Below, one piece after another: positions 36,380 through 48,889 of a DNA stretch of 64,000 nt. The notes under the pieces are model-generated. The model was not told the origin of the DNA. It searched no databases and saw nothing but the letters and a program-made list of their open reading frames with translations. A program made the translations under genes and the position numbers. Each line of letters opens with the position of its first letter. Position 1 is the stretch's first letter. The stretch is from Eumeta japonica (taxonomy: Eukaryota > Arthropoda > Insecta > Lepidoptera > Psychidae): contig BGZK01001578.1 in assembly GCA_005406025.1 (NCBI GenBank), forward strand, positions 62,001 through 126,000, given 5' to 3'.

Positions 36380-36710
36380 TAGATGCCACTAGTTTTTGCT
36401 TGCACTCTATTCAGAGTGGATATTATTTTTAAAATAAAATACTTTTATTCCGTAATGAATAGTATACTCTCTATACCACTAGTGCTTACCTGCGCCTCAG
36501 CTTAAGTGGACATGTAACCAATTTCTCATTTTCTATTTCAATTATCTAAATGCTGTCATTGATACCAACCCAAACTTGTTTTCAATTTAAGTTCGGATTT
36601 CGCAGTTAGTTTTGATTTAGTCTTGTCCTTTAATCCAGTCTGACGTTCCTTTTTTTTTTATTGTGCTATCGTTCTCTATTCTGATGTTGATTCCGGTTTC
36701 TTTTTTTAAT
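36380..36710 (-). mobile_element. Worn Helitron-like ends and degenerate minisatellite
   Basis: CCACTAGTTTTTGCTTGCAC at 36387 and CCACTAGTGCTTACCTGCGC at 36477 look like inverted CTAG-type ends. 36580-36700 has worn minisatellite words on the minus strand (GATTCCGGTTTC, TTCGGATTTC). Same arrangement as at 44.9 and 54.0 kb but weaker. Confidence 0.3.
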
Positions 36711-37059
36711 TATTGTATTGCAACACATTAATAGACAGTATAAAATATTATACCTATAATCCAGAAAATACTCTTATCCTAAATTTAATCTAAATTCTTC
36801 CAGTCGTTTATACGTAATAGATTTACGAACAACCAATCATCGTCTTAAAGTATCACATTTGTCATATACTATAAGCCATATTTTATATGACATCGAGTCC
36901 TATTAGTTTTATTTTTTTTTAATTCATTAACATTGATTGTAATATTTTATTTCGTATTATATAAAATAACACGTGAAATACATTATTACATATTAAGAAT
37001 TGACAGCATTTAATAATAATACTCTTTTGTTAGATGTACGTTATTTGTAGTTTTTTAAT
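36711..37059. other. AT-rich spacer
   Basis: No structure recognised. Confidence 0.5.
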
Positions 37060-37480
37060 TTTGAAGATAGCAATTTTCACATCATCATCATTGAGTTATT
37101 GTCTTTTAGCTTTGAATAATAATGAGGTTTGCAAACAGTATTATCTTATAAACATCATTAACAAGGCCAAGTGGATCATTAATATAAATAAAAACAGAAA
37201 CGGGCCAAGGATTGATCCCTGTGGCACTCCCATACGGATTACAAATCCAGTCAATCTCATATCATTGACTTTGACCCTTGAACTCTGTTAATCAAATACG
37301 ATTTTAGAAGGTTGAATGCACAACCCGCTATACCATAATGAGGTAGCTTCCTGATCAGTATTTTGTGATTTACAAAATCAAATAACTTGGAGAGATCGCA
37401 AAACACTCTTTTGTATCCCGCGAATCTTATCATGTTTTTAAAGTTATTTAACAAGCTCAACAGCAGCATTGATTGTTGAA
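37060..37480 (-). mobile_element. LINE reverse transcriptase fragment
   Basis: On the minus strand, from high to low coordinate: [20 protein letters not shown] and [19 protein letters not shown] (37257-37469), then in a shifted frame MGVPQGSILGPFLFL (about 37225), then YKIILFAN and a decayed SLLFKAKRQ. These are reverse transcriptase motif A (CDLSKLFD), the PQGSxLGPxLF block and the motif C neighbourhood. At least two frameshifts. Internal fragment of a LINE like the one at 14.2-16.8 kb; both ends lost. Confidence 0.8.
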
Positions 37481-37869
37481 TGACCCCATATGAAACTAAT
37501 TATTTTTGACTATTAAACTATTGCTGTAATGTACTGTACTTGTTTCACAATTTTAACTGACAAATCACGAAATTCAGCAGTCTTTTTCATTTCTTAAATG
37601 TCTTAATAGCCTCTTCCTAATTTACATATTTAATTTATAAGTTTATGCTACTAAGCGAAATATTTCCTTTCAATAAAAATGGAAGATGAATTGACAAATT
37701 TGATAGTTCAAATTAAAATATCAGCAAAAAATATTTCAAAGTCTTCAGCAACATCTGTCTTTTTTAAGTTTTATGTTTTATTTTAAACTGATACTTTAAA
37801 CAGGTAGTAGTTTATGTATTAGAAAAGTGTGCTTTATTAACACACTAAAGCCAATGAAAAACAGTTTTA
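37481..37869. other. AT-rich spacer
   Basis: No structure recognised. Confidence 0.5.
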
Positions 37870-38078
37870 CTATTGTTAAGCAATGAAAAAACATACAAAC
37901 GAACAGACAGACAAACAAACAAAACCTATGTCCATTTCTTGGTATCAAACTATCACCGTAGCAAATTTTGGCAAAAATTGGTACAGCTATTTAGAGCTGT
38001 ACCAATTTTTTAAAAACGTAACAGACCGACAAGTAGGCAGACAGAAATACTTTTGCGTTTATAATATTAGTATGGATT
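37870..38078 (+). repeat. Retroposon 3' tail fragment with a perfect hairpin
   Basis: ACGAACAGACAGACAAACAA, then AAAAATTGGTACAGCT (37973-37988) pairing perfectly with AGCTGTACCAATTTTT (37995-38010). It ends GCGTTTATAATATTAGTATG. The tail resembles common lepidopteran retroposon ends. Confidence 0.6.
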
Positions 38079-38273
38079 CTAGCTCAGATTGAACTTTATT
38101 CAAATCGTTTAATCTTCACGTTTGTTGATTCAGTATCTAATTAATTAAACCTAACTTATATCTACGTGCATATTACTCAATAAGATATAAGTCACTTCGT
38201 AAAAACATAAAGGTTATAAAAAAATCGACATCTACATAGTGTGATAGTACTCCCCGCAAGAAGCGAGTTTTTC

Positions 38274-38331
38274 GTGCGCGGAGTGCACAGATCGAAAAAC
38301 ACGCGTTTTTTAATTTGTGCACACCGCAAAC
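38274..38331. repeat. 58-nt imperfect hairpin
   Basis: GTGCGCGGAGTGCACAGATC GAAAAA (38274-38299) pairs with TTTTTTAATTTGTGCACACC GCAAAC (38306-38331) around CACGCG; about 20 of 26 positions pair. Confidence 0.6.
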
Positions 38332-39744
38332 ACAGTCTGCAAGTTTGGGCCGATGTGCCAATTATGCTAAATTAGTAACCTACGTGCAGATAGACTAGCC
38401 AACTTTCAGTCACCTATACCTTGACGGATAAGCAAGACATCGTGAAAAAACCTCGAAAACGGTGAAGTTTAAATAAAATTTTTCATGAGATATGGAATAA
38501 TATTAAAAAAAAATAACATTCCACGACACTCATTAGGACAGCATGAACTACTCTATCAGAGGTATTTCGCGCTCGTAAGATCTGCATTTATGTATAGTAG
38601 GTCCAATATTTTAATTGATTCCCTTGAATACCTATAGTTCACTTAATATACCACAAATATTTGAAATTTAAAGTTCATTTCAAAATTTCATATGTTACGT
38701 TTCTTCTAAAATGTAGGTTTTTAAAAGCTGATATTGATATAAATAGTGACCGACTTGATGTGTTTTGATATTTTATTTTTTAAATGATATATATCTAAAA
38801 CAAAGTCATGAAATTGAATTTAAGGAACATACAAAAGTTTTTATGAACATTTAGAAGCGTTTAAGCACATATGTCATTCTTGTGTAATGAGTGGTGGTCA
38901 CCAAATAATTACAAGCCTTCCTTCGAGATTTATGCTTACCATTTGGCGCACAGCCTCCAACTCGGGTTAGGCCAGTACTAGAAGTCTAACCCTCCAATAT
39001 AAAAGAAAGAGACTATGGGGGGATATACCTAAAGCAACACATTTTCTGAAACGCGAGATAATTCACCTAAGGGATTCCAAGTAACAAAATTTTTTGAGGT
39101 CCTAGGTGACCCGCAGAAGAAAACATTGTCGCCATATAGGTATTATACAGGATTGATAAGAGTCGATTTACGAGCCCCATATAGTAACACACACGCATTA
39201 TCTGCGTTATGCATATGCTTAATACCGATTATTTTTAATACCAATGTAATTGTAATAGAAATTCACATAGTTAAGAGACATTGTATAATTATTATTATTG
39301 CATTTATTGTAGATATTAAAAAAAATGTGATATTTTATATTTTTATACACGAAATAAATTGAAATGCAAATTCAACACGTCGTAGACGAAGTAATAACAT
39401 TTCTATGGCGCGTTCTTGTTTACGCGCTATGCGCCATCTGTTATCGACACAAAGCATTGTGGTACATGATTAAATAATCTTATAATACAATAATATCGCA
39501 TCATACTGTAATTGTAGATTATTAATAGATTTATTGCCTCTTCAAATAAATAATTGAATGTAATACCAAAATGCAAATACCTAAATTTCAAACTCCAAAA
39601 ATTACTGAATATCACTGATTGTCCTACATTACCTAAAGTACCAAATATCTAGGCAGGATACTGGCAAAAAAAGAATCAACCCCATCGACAGACATCTAAT
39701 AAATTTTCATTCAAAGGTGTTGTTAAAATGATGATTCAACAAAA
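38332..39744. other. Spacer
   Basis: No gene or repeat recognised. Confidence 0.45.
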
Positions 39745-40075
39745 ATCGAAAAACAATATGACTGTTTTAATAAGTTGGCGCAGGTACTTCCATGTAATAA
39801 CTTATTAATTTTACATGTTAAGCTTAGGAGTTTAACTGCTGATTACCAGAATCTAGAAGCACTAATAACTAGGCTTGACGAGAAACTGGATATTGTAGCA
39901 ATGAAACGTGGAAACTGGAGAACTAAAAGTTTTATAAAATTGATTATTATATTATCTACCACAACAATGGGAATATTAACAAAGCCGATGGTGTAGCGAT
40001 ATATATAAAACCCTCACTATCACACTCCGTAATAAGTGAAATAAACAGAGACATAAAATTTTTGGGTTGTATAGA
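39745..40075 (+). mobile_element. LINE endonuclease N-terminal fragment
   Basis: Plus-strand remnants read LRSLTADYQNLEALITRLDE then KLDIVA, where the usual TETW motif is lost. In another frame GVAIYIKPSLSHSVISEIN (about 39990) and RDIKFLGCID follow. N(I)RSL...L...DIVAxTE...GVAxYIK is the start of an apurinic-type endonuclease domain. No reverse transcriptase follows. It could be the 5' part of the same family as 14.2-16.8 or 37.1-37.5 kb. Confidence 0.7.
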
Positions 40076-40369
40076 TGTTATGATATTAATGTGTACAGTT
40101 TTAGCACGCTATTAAAAGACTATTAAAAAAAAAACAGAAACAAATGCATATAGTCAGACTAGGACACGATAAATCAATTTGAAATATACATTGTACGTTT
40201 TACTTCAAAATTTTAAACGTGTATAAATTAATTATCGTCAACGGCAGGAGTAGAGAAGATTATTTTTAAACCGTTCACGAATATAGAACTATTAAATACG
40301 GAGAAAAAAAACCTGGTAATATTTCAGATGCATTGGAAATTAGAGAACATAAATTATTCAGTACGATAT
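40076..40369. other. AT-rich spacer
   Basis: No structure recognised. Confidence 0.5.
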
Positions 40370-40620
40370 TATGCGAAAGAGGACCAACCGGTGTCGCCGC
40401 CCCGTGCTGCGGTAACGAGAGCGCGAGCACTTTCCACTTTGAAGATTAGTTTTTGAGTCGTCCTTAATAGCTGACTCGGCGGAGCGTCTTCAATGCAAAT
40501 GACCTGAGCCACGTTCGGAATCAATTCAAGAGTCGCCGGGGCTCTCGCGGGCCGCGGGCGGCGCGCACCACCGACGGCCGTGGGATCGAATCGATGAGCT
40601 ATATGAAGCTTTTGTACCGC
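40370..40620. promoter_or_regulatory. GC-rich island, candidate conserved non-coding element
   Basis: Strongly GC/CpG-rich (GGGGCTCTCGCGGGCCGCGG; GCGGCGCGCACCACCGACGG) with no open frame of note. One of the sharpest islands in the window. Confidence 0.35.
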
Positions 40621-41461
40621 TGATAGCAGCTCTGGATCCTTTTCTCAGTTAGAATTTGGCAGAGCAAGGAGTCGTCGAAATCGCAGGTCCATACATACAT
40701 GAGAAGCTCCTGAGAGTCGGTGTTGACGGTTCAGTAAAGTAACTAAGTTGACAAATCACAAATCTTCAATATATTTGATGCTGATTGCGTTTATACATTT
40801 TAAAAAGTTAAAAAGTGTATAATTCTAATGTTATGCCTTAGAATAGGCTACTTTTGGGATTAAATGTGTGTCATAAAAAGCGAAACTCTTATAGAATTAC
40901 TCTCTATTTGTCTGTCTATCCGTCTGTCACAGAAAATTTTCTTGTACACTACTTGACGAAAATTTTCTTTAGTAATAGATAGAGTGAGTCTAAACACGAT
41001 ATATGCTATTAAAAGAAATCTGATTTTTGAGATTAAAAAATCACATAACAATTGAATCCAGTTGATTGACATGAAAGGTAAGTAAAAACGAAAAACGCGT
41101 AAACAAAAAGTTCGTTGCGAAAAATGCATTTTATTTATTGATAATTTTCATATTCACAGTTATATGAATAATTAATAATGTGCAAATTCAACGATTTTCC
41201 CGAAATTAATGTTGAAACTAGTCAGGCAAGCTTTTTTTAGTAAATAATATAGAAAACTACTAATGTTATGTTAAATACTTAAACGATGAGTATTTAAATT
41301 GCCACAGGAAACGAAAATATTTATGAAAAGAATAAAGTGTGTATAAAACATGTTGACCAATGTCTTGTCCATTGTTATTAATTTTTATTAGTCTACTCTG
41401 TATTACGTATTATTTACACGAAGTAGTTGAGTTGAAACATAAACATGCAATTCATTTTTGT
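40621..41461. other. AT-rich spacer
   Basis: No structure recognised. Confidence 0.5.
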
Positions 41462-42187
41462 TAGGGTTCCCGACCAAAATGGCAAAAATGGAACCCTTAT
41501 AGTTTCGTCATGCCCGTCCGTCCGTCCCGTCCGTATGTTTATTCAAAACTATAAAATGTAAATTGAGGAAATTTAGAGTGTCGCTGTACTGTATAAACCG
41601 CTACTTAGTTTGGTGGTTAAATAACAAAAATAAATATTTCTAGGGACACACACCATGTAACAGAAACTAAAATTTTTTTTCAACAAACATCAACGTGTGG
41701 CATATATTTCGACAATCCTATTAAAAACACTTTAAGCTTTCAAAGCATTTTTTTCTGATAACGTGAATAATTCCTAAAATGAACGCTCTGAAAGTTGCAG
41801 AAAATGTGTCCCCCCTCCTCTTTTTTCGAAACCGTATATCCAAAAAAAAAAGAAAACAATAACGGGGGTAATAATAAATGCTTTCAACGAAAATTATTTT
41901 GAATACGGTCGGATATACTGATTTTGAGTTATTACCGGAAAACTGTGCTTTTCAAAAAAAAGACGTAAGTGCCATGAAGATATGCTCTTTTGCTGATGTA
42001 CTTTAGTTTACACTAGTTTGTTTGTTTTCTAGTTATAGGCGACTAAAGTGCTTATAACTATTCTCTGCGGGAAACATGGAAAAAGTGTAACAACGTACTT
42101 TTTTATCTGTAGTATATTTCTTTATAATGATGCCTTTGAAACCTTATGATGAGCATGTTCAGACATGCTCTTGGCCAGTTTTTTTTA
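41462..42187 (+). repeat. AGGGTTCC...TTGGCC dispersed repeat, copy 3
   Basis: Begins TAGGGTTCCCGACCAAAATG, GGAACCCTTATAGTTTCGTC and a CCGTCCGTCC run. Ends GAGCATGTTCAGACATGCTC (a 20-bp hairpin, 42151-42170) then TTGGCCAGTTTTTTT. Both ends match the family. Non-coding. Confidence 0.75.
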
Positions 42188-44666
42188 GTTATTTCAAGCT
42201 AATGTCAGTGGAGCAAGGCAGGTATGCAAGCATAATACTCGGTAGAGGTATACACTTTCTACTTACTTTTCTGGGAAATAAACCGAGTTCATAATTAAGG
42301 AACAGTAAAAAAATTTAAAATACAACAGTAGATACTGCGATGATTTATAGTACAGAATCTTATCACACGAGGTCGAAATGCACTTGATGGATTTTAGAAG
42401 CACCCAGTTTAATATTTCCTTCTATTTATTTATGGAAGTAGAACAGTGTGCATAACTTGCAACTTTACACTTATATTAAAAGACCATTTTTGTAAAATCA
42501 TATTAAAGCCTAAATTATAGTGCCGATTTTGAAATAAATTGAATTTGACCGATAAACTTTATTAATCAATCTATTTGCGTTTATTCATTCAAACTTACAA
42601 GTTTGGATTTTACAGTACGAGCCTGACTTCATAGCCGATGACAAGTCGTGTCACAATAACAAGTTTTCTTAATTGCTCTTTATTATACCGCTATATAATA
42701 AATATTAACAACATTTATTATATACTTAAATACAGATTATAAAACCCTCGTTACACTACATAATAAATATTTTAATTGTATTCTATATCAATGATATATA
42801 TGTAACAAAACATAGTAGGTAAATTTACATTTAATAATTAATATTTATGAAAGTAGACAAATATTCATTTTTGACATCTCCAATGTGTATCGAAAGCTCA
42901 TGAAAATTCAGCGAGGCGCAGTTTCCTGAAAACTGAAATTTTCAAAAGCAATAACGCCCGCGGGCGGCGGCGTGCAGCTCTCGAGCGGACGGAGTTATGT
43001 ACTTGGACCACATACGTCCTATTTTTTTTTTTTTGTAATATGAAATATTGTTTTTCTTTTTTTCCTTTAAGCTGTCGTATTTATTACGTAGAGATCGAGA
43101 AGCTAAGGTTTTAGTCCTTAATTTTTATTGAGTATTAAGAATTTTTTTCTCTTTGGAATTTAATTAACTAACCAAAATTCATTAAACCCATTGAGATTTA
43201 ATGAATTTAGGTGATTAAATGAATTAGTGAATTTTGGATTAATCTTGGTATTCTCAAATTTCAGTCATTAAATCATTTCAGATGTATTTAAAGACTAAAT
43301 ACTTGTAGTGTATTATTATTTTAGTTATTGGTGTCGTATTTTATATTTATTCAATTGCTTTTCTAGATTCAGTTTCAAATAGTTCAACATGATATTTGAA
43401 AACGCGGCCGAGAAAGAAGTCTGTTTACTGTGCTGTTGTTATGTTACCTTTTGTGACCTAATAAAAATGACAATTCGATTTTTTTTTGAGGTACACTATT
43501 CCATTACAAATCAAAAGTTTAACTTTTTGGTCCTATATTTCACAAGCAAACCAAAAACTTTATCCAAATAATCAATTGAAGTAACTCTTCCTTAGATATC
43601 AGTCACCGGCGCACTCAGAGCAGGCAAAGTGCATGCATGTGCTCTTCCAGCTCCTTTAACACCAACTCAGGTGCTGTAGACTCGGGAAGCTTGCCGCCTG
43701 TCCAGGGGCTCGACATGGTACAGTGCACGTCTCGGGAGCGTTGTTGCTTTGCCGTCAGGGCAATACGCAACTGCAAGAAAAGGGGCTTCTTGGAGCAGAG
43801 TGAGCCATCGCCGCCCGAGTGACGGGTCTATGAGTGAGCGTATCATGATTCACTGGTGACGAGAGGTGCACCGTGGCATTTGTAGTCAGAAGTTTGACGT
43901 GAATCGGCTGGCCATCACCAGGCGTCATTTTCCGCATTCATTATCTATGTTTTCCTTCTTTTTTATTGAATACAATTGATTGGTTCACGCTATTTCTTTC
44001 AATGCATAAAACTAAACCTTATTTTATGAATTTCAAAGAAATTATAGAAAATTGTTAAATTTCCCAATCAAAAAAACATTTAAAAAATATTTTTTTTTAT
44101 ATTTAGAAATTCGTTTCTAGTACATTTAAAATAAAATAAAAACAGAAAAATATTATGGAATCTTATTGATACAATATATTGTTGTCCATAAAAATCTTCC
44201 AAAGGATCATCAAATAATTTTGTGTTCAAAATACTAAAGTTCAGAATCGAAGGACTAAGAAAGTTTATTGGGAGTCACTTAATATTTGAAAAGAAGGTCT
44301 ACTGCTGAATTGTTTTGAAGATAAAAATGCTCATTGGCCAAGAAATGAAAAAGTCTTCCAAAAGAGGAAACAATGAATAACTTAGCATTTATACTGTATT
44401 TTTTGCCGGAGAAAATATTTGTTGATATAGGAAAATATTTAATATGAGCTACTGTGATAGTCCAGCAGGATATTCCCCACCCTTGTCTGAAAAAAAAAGC
44501 AAATTCAATATGTGAAGGTTTTCACCTTTTAGTGTTTTTATTATAATAATTCGCTTGTACATTGTAAAAATTGGAATTATATTTATCGGTAAAGACAAAA
44601 AGTCATGAAACTCGGATTTGTTGTACCAGATGATCCAAAGTGTAAGTCAAATCTTCAATAGGCATT
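42188..44666. other. AT-rich spacer with two small GC patches
   Basis: 42930-43010 (CGCCCGCGGGCGGCGGCGTG) and 43600-43940 (CCTGTCCAGGGGCTCGACAT and neighbours) are GC-rich; the second may be a worn repeat or an island. The frames there are unrecognised. The rest is AT-rich. Confidence 0.4.
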
Positions 44667-44702
44667 GAGTCTACATGGAGGTCGTGATCTCCATGTAGAC
44701 TC
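44667..44702. repeat. Perfect 14-bp hairpin
   Basis: GAGTCTACATGGAG pairs exactly with CTCCATGTAGACTC around GTCGTGAT. No known family. Confidence 0.85.
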
Positions 44703-44869
44703 ATGATTTGTCTGTCTTCAAGATAGGTATTATTGTTCGACACATATTGCGAGATTGCAAAAGAATTTTAGGTTAGTACAGACTAAGCGTCCGAACGTGC
44801 GTTTAACGCGTATTCAAACGCCTAATGTGTGCTAACTGTTAGAAAATATATAGAATTTACACGATATGA
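44703..44869. other. Spacer
   Basis: No structure recognised. Confidence 0.4.
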
Positions 44870-45085
44870 CTAGCTTTTTCCCCGACTTTATTTGCATAGA
44901 TATAGAAACATTTATTTCAACATTTATTGAATTTTATCACAGTTTCACTTTGTGTCCTAATTCCAATCCCAGTTTTATGTTCAATTCTCATTTTCGCAGT
45001 CCCAATCCTCATTCTTATTTCTATGACAGTTCCAGCTTCGGTCCTGTTTTTGGACTAGTTTCCGATTTCAGTCATAATATGGCAA
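44870..45085 (-). mobile_element. Helitron-like 3' end with degenerate minisatellite
   Basis: CTAGCTTTTTCCCCGACTTT at 44870 is an inverted, worn form of the CTAG-ended terminus (A/CTAG read inward). About 90 bp further in, minisatellite words appear on the minus strand (AATTCCAATCCCAGTTTTAT, GTTCCAGCTTCGGTCCTG). Same order and orientation relation as at 53.99 kb. Confidence 0.45.
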
Positions 45086-46589
45086 TTACTTTTAGTTGAT
45101 ATAAGAAATAGATAAATTTATTCCTAAATCTGAAATAAAAAGATTGTGATATGGTGAATCTCAGCGATGTGTGGATAGAAATCTTATAAAATAACAACGA
45201 ATTTATTTTTTTATTGTAAAACATGGGAGCAACTAACGAAGAAAGTCTGAAAATGAATAGAAAGTGCCCATTACAAATTAAACGATTTACGGCATGCATT
45301 AGCATAATTTTTATCTTGTTGAAACTCAAAATGGTGGGACTGTTTCTAAGTCCGAATCTTTTATACTAAAAAACTTAAATTTTTTACGATTTCTTTTCTT
45401 TATACAGCACGAAACAGCGTATTTCTTAAGCCGATTTTTCGAAGGGAAAATACTAGACTCGGACTACGTCAACTTTGCTATAACAATCTGCCAATTATAC
45501 AGGTTTTCATAAAAAACATTCGGTTTTGTATGAAATGATCTTTTATAATCATTTATTTTATACGAAATGAACTTTACACGAAATATTCGGTTTTTCATTA
45601 AATTGTCGCAAATTGGTATTGCAAGTTAGCGTGGTCAGCCTTTATATCAGCTCATAATCTTCGCATTACAAAGGACAGGTGTGTTCTTTATTCGCTCGTT
45701 CTTTTCTACTGGGAATCGGGGAATATCACATATCTACCACAGTACGAATATATTTGTTTTAATTATCAATGCAACTATTAATACTAAAATTGTAAGCCAA
45801 GCTTTGGAACTCTCCAATAGTTTTTGAATACAAATTTATTTGTACTTTTCCCAATATTATTCCGTATTCTAAAGCGATATGAACTGAAAATTCCATGAAA
45901 TATCATTCGCTTAGCAATAATTAATAAAACCAATAATAATACAGGTCGATGAAATCTCAAACAATACGCCCAACCTACGAATTTTGAAAAGCTACAACAA
46001 AGGTTCCATAAGTGAACGGTTCCAGCGATGCTAATCACTTTTCAGGTGTTTGATTTTATAAAAACGTTTGTCATTCTTGTGTCATATTTGAAACACGTCA
46101 CCTCACTGGGATCCACAACATTTTTATGTTAAAAAACATATACCAGCCTTAGTAGGCCCTTTTTTCGAATACTATAAGTGTTTTAAATTTTATTTCAGTG
46201 ATTAGTGCTATTCATTCATAAATTTTGACATGCATATAAAATATTGTAGCAAAGGTGTGGAAGATTAATTTTTTTAAAATACAATAATTAATCGAAATAG
46301 TCTTTGCCTCTTTGTTAAGCTGATCCTTAAATACATGAAACAGAATAAGATAGCCTCTTAAAGTTCACTTTTGACGCTCTTACGTTTGTTAAATTTGAAA
46401 TGATTTCACCGACAACAGATATGAATAAATTACTTTGTACTTATACTAAATATTAAATAGTTACCAACAATAATCAGACAATACGCCCTGCCATGCATAC
46501 GGATAAAAAGGTATCATTCAGGCAGGAAAGCAGTAAAGCAGACTCGACTTAGAAAGAAGATCTATAAAAGTAGCTTTAAACATTCTAAT
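45086..46589. other. AT-rich spacer
   Basis: No gene recognised. A minus-strand frame of 84 codons (45784-46038) is unrecognised. Confidence 0.4.
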
Positions 46590-46900
46590 AAGAAACCGAC
46601 TAATCTCCACCGATGCGACAGAACGGAGTTATCGCGGCACGCGTTTTCGCGAATATAATGACGTCGCGTCGAAACGAATGCCCGCGCCTGCTAAGGCCTA
46701 CCGTAATTCGTGCCGGTGCGGGCCTAATTGAAAAACATCGGTGCTCACGCGCGGCGCGCGCTAAATCAAAGGCTTTTCACTGAATTCTCTCACGGAAATA
46801 TAGGCTCGTTCCGGCTGCAGTTTATACTCGCACCCGGCTCTTATTAGGTCTCGTTTGGCTCGTTATTGATGGGTTTCCATTAGCCGGTTAAATTTTGAGC
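46590..46900. promoter_or_regulatory. GC-rich island, candidate conserved non-coding element
   Basis: CpG-rich (GCGGCACGCGTTTTCGCGAA; TCACGCGCGGCGCGCGCTAA) with GTAATTCGTGCC, CCTAATTGAAAA and GTTATTGATGGG homeodomain-type motifs. Non-coding by eye. Confidence 0.35.
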
Positions 46901-47370
46901 TCCTTGAACAGGGGAATTGTTTAAATTTCAAAAACGGATAGAAGACATCGTCTTCTTTTTCTTTCTAGTATTTATTTCTTTTTTTGCTCCTCAATGTGTA
47001 TTGATAAAATGCGTTTTAGCTTTTGGAATACTTTTGTTTTTATAATACATCAAAATTGAAATCGTACCACGCAGAAATTTGAGATCTCTGTCTATCTTTC
47101 TAGAAAATAGGCATAAGTTTTTAGAAATAAACTAATAGAAATTACGATAAGTAACACTGGAAGGTTGCTCAGATTTACGGCGTTTTTTCCGAGGATGTCT
47201 TTCAGTAGGATAACGTCAAGTGCGTAAAAATTTCCATGGTACATCTTTAAATATAAATCATGTACAATACTTTATTTTTCTAACATTATTGATGGATATT
47301 AAACTAGACCATCTTAGAATTTCCTTATTTCTTGTTGCCTCCATTCTTAAAACACGATTCTTATATAGGT
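46901..47370. other. AT-rich spacer
   Basis: No structure recognised. Confidence 0.5.
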
Positions 47371-47393
47371 ACACACACGCACGCATGCACGCA

Positions 47394-47452
<59 letters not shown>

Positions 47453-47545
47453 CACACACACACACACACACATATGCATATATATATATATATATGCATA
47501 TGTGTGTATATGTGTGTGTATGCATATATATATATATATATATAT
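47371..47545. repeat. Compound (CA)n / (TA)n microsatellite
   Basis: A long (CA)n tract (about 47370-47472) is followed by (TA)n, a GCATATGTGTGTATATGTGT middle and a second (TA)n. Open frames through it on both strands are repeat artefacts. Confidence 0.95.
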
Positions 47546-48889
47546 TCCTTTCATTAATTTTCATTAGAACAAAGTTTCATTAAACAAGGACGCTCTATAA
47601 ATACTACGTAAAGGTAGGCACCTCCCGTGTGTTCATTTCACTTTCTTGTTTCTTCTACTATATCAAACTAAAACCATATTAAATTATTCTTTTTTGTAAT
47701 AAATAGTTATTCAAAATAATAAAAAAATCATCTTCAATTACCGTTACTTATTTTGTGAGAACATTTTCATTTACTCTTTGTGTTTTGAGGTTTGATGAAA
47801 CGGAGTTTATTTCGAAAATCAATGTAACTTTTTAAGCTAACACATAATCTCAAAACTTTAACAATCGTAACTTATCCTAGAAAAGAGAACCAATCGACAA
47901 GCTTAAATTAGACAGTTAAATGCCAGATAATGGTCAACACGCCGCCTATTACGCTAACACCCACCGCATCGGGGGCGCCGTCCCAAGTATCCGCGTACTT
48001 GTACTCACCACCTGCGAAGCTGTCGCTACCTTAAACCGCGAGGTGATCCCCAAAATAAATGAATGCTTTGCGCGAGACTGTTATAAATGAATTTGATGCG
48101 CAAACGCTCGCTATCCATCAACGTCGCGCCCGAGATAAGCTGCCGTTTTGTCATATTCCTGCTTAGATTTATGATCTTTTTCTTATCCACTTCTAAGCTT
48201 TTATCACACACTTAACTTTGTCAATACGGTTAGTTATCGTTTGCTTTGACGTTAACTGTAGTTTCATTATTTTTCCTTGCGTGTGGTCTCAAAAGACGTA
48301 GGTTGTGTTGCAGGATCGGAATTTTACATTCATACATTTGTCATGTACTCGTGTATTCTTTGATCTAGCAAACAAAAAAAAAATATATCCGTATATGTCT
48401 CTTACAACTAATATGAACATTGACGAATAGTTTTTACACAGTCATAACTAATTTAAACCCAAATTGTATCGTTACTTTATACTTTTCTTAGTTATCTTAA
48501 TTATCGTCCTACTTTATTTTAATCTTTTCAAATAACCCTAGCGATTACATTGTTGTTACAAGGTGAAAGGCAGAACAGTATGAATAAAAAATGTAATGAA
48601 AAACAACTAATGCTATTAAAACAGGGGCTGCTTCGTTACATCTATTAAAAAGTTTCCATTACCTTTTATCAGTTTTACAAGTATATATTCAACTGAAATA
48701 AGTATAATTAAATATTAATAATTTGTAATAAAATTTAATGTTAAAGTAAATTGCCTCCGTTTTGAAATTCTTGAAACAAGCACACAGAATCTTAAATAGT
48801 TCGACTCCATTTACCATTTCCATTTACCAACATATTATTTTTGATTTTACTACTCCCACTCAATAAGTACTAGCGCCATCTTGTTACGA
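47546..48889. other. AT-rich spacer with a GC-rich island at 47930-48140
   Basis: The island (CGGGGGCGCCGTCCCAAGTA; CAACGTCGCGCCCGAGATAA) includes TGTTATAAATGAATTTGATG, with posterior-homeodomain-like TTTAT/ATAAA motifs. No coding support. Confidence 0.3.

Noticed and set aside
40560..40600. Possible tRNA B-box (GGGATCGAATCGA)
   Set aside because: No matching A-box or cloverleaf could be drawn.
45784..46038. 84-codon minus frame, hydrophobic
   Set aside because: AT-rich codon runs (Leu/Ile/Phe) expected by chance; no known match.
47220..47583. Four overlapping frames rich in His-Thr or Cys-Val
   Set aside because: Pure translation of the CA/TA microsatellite.
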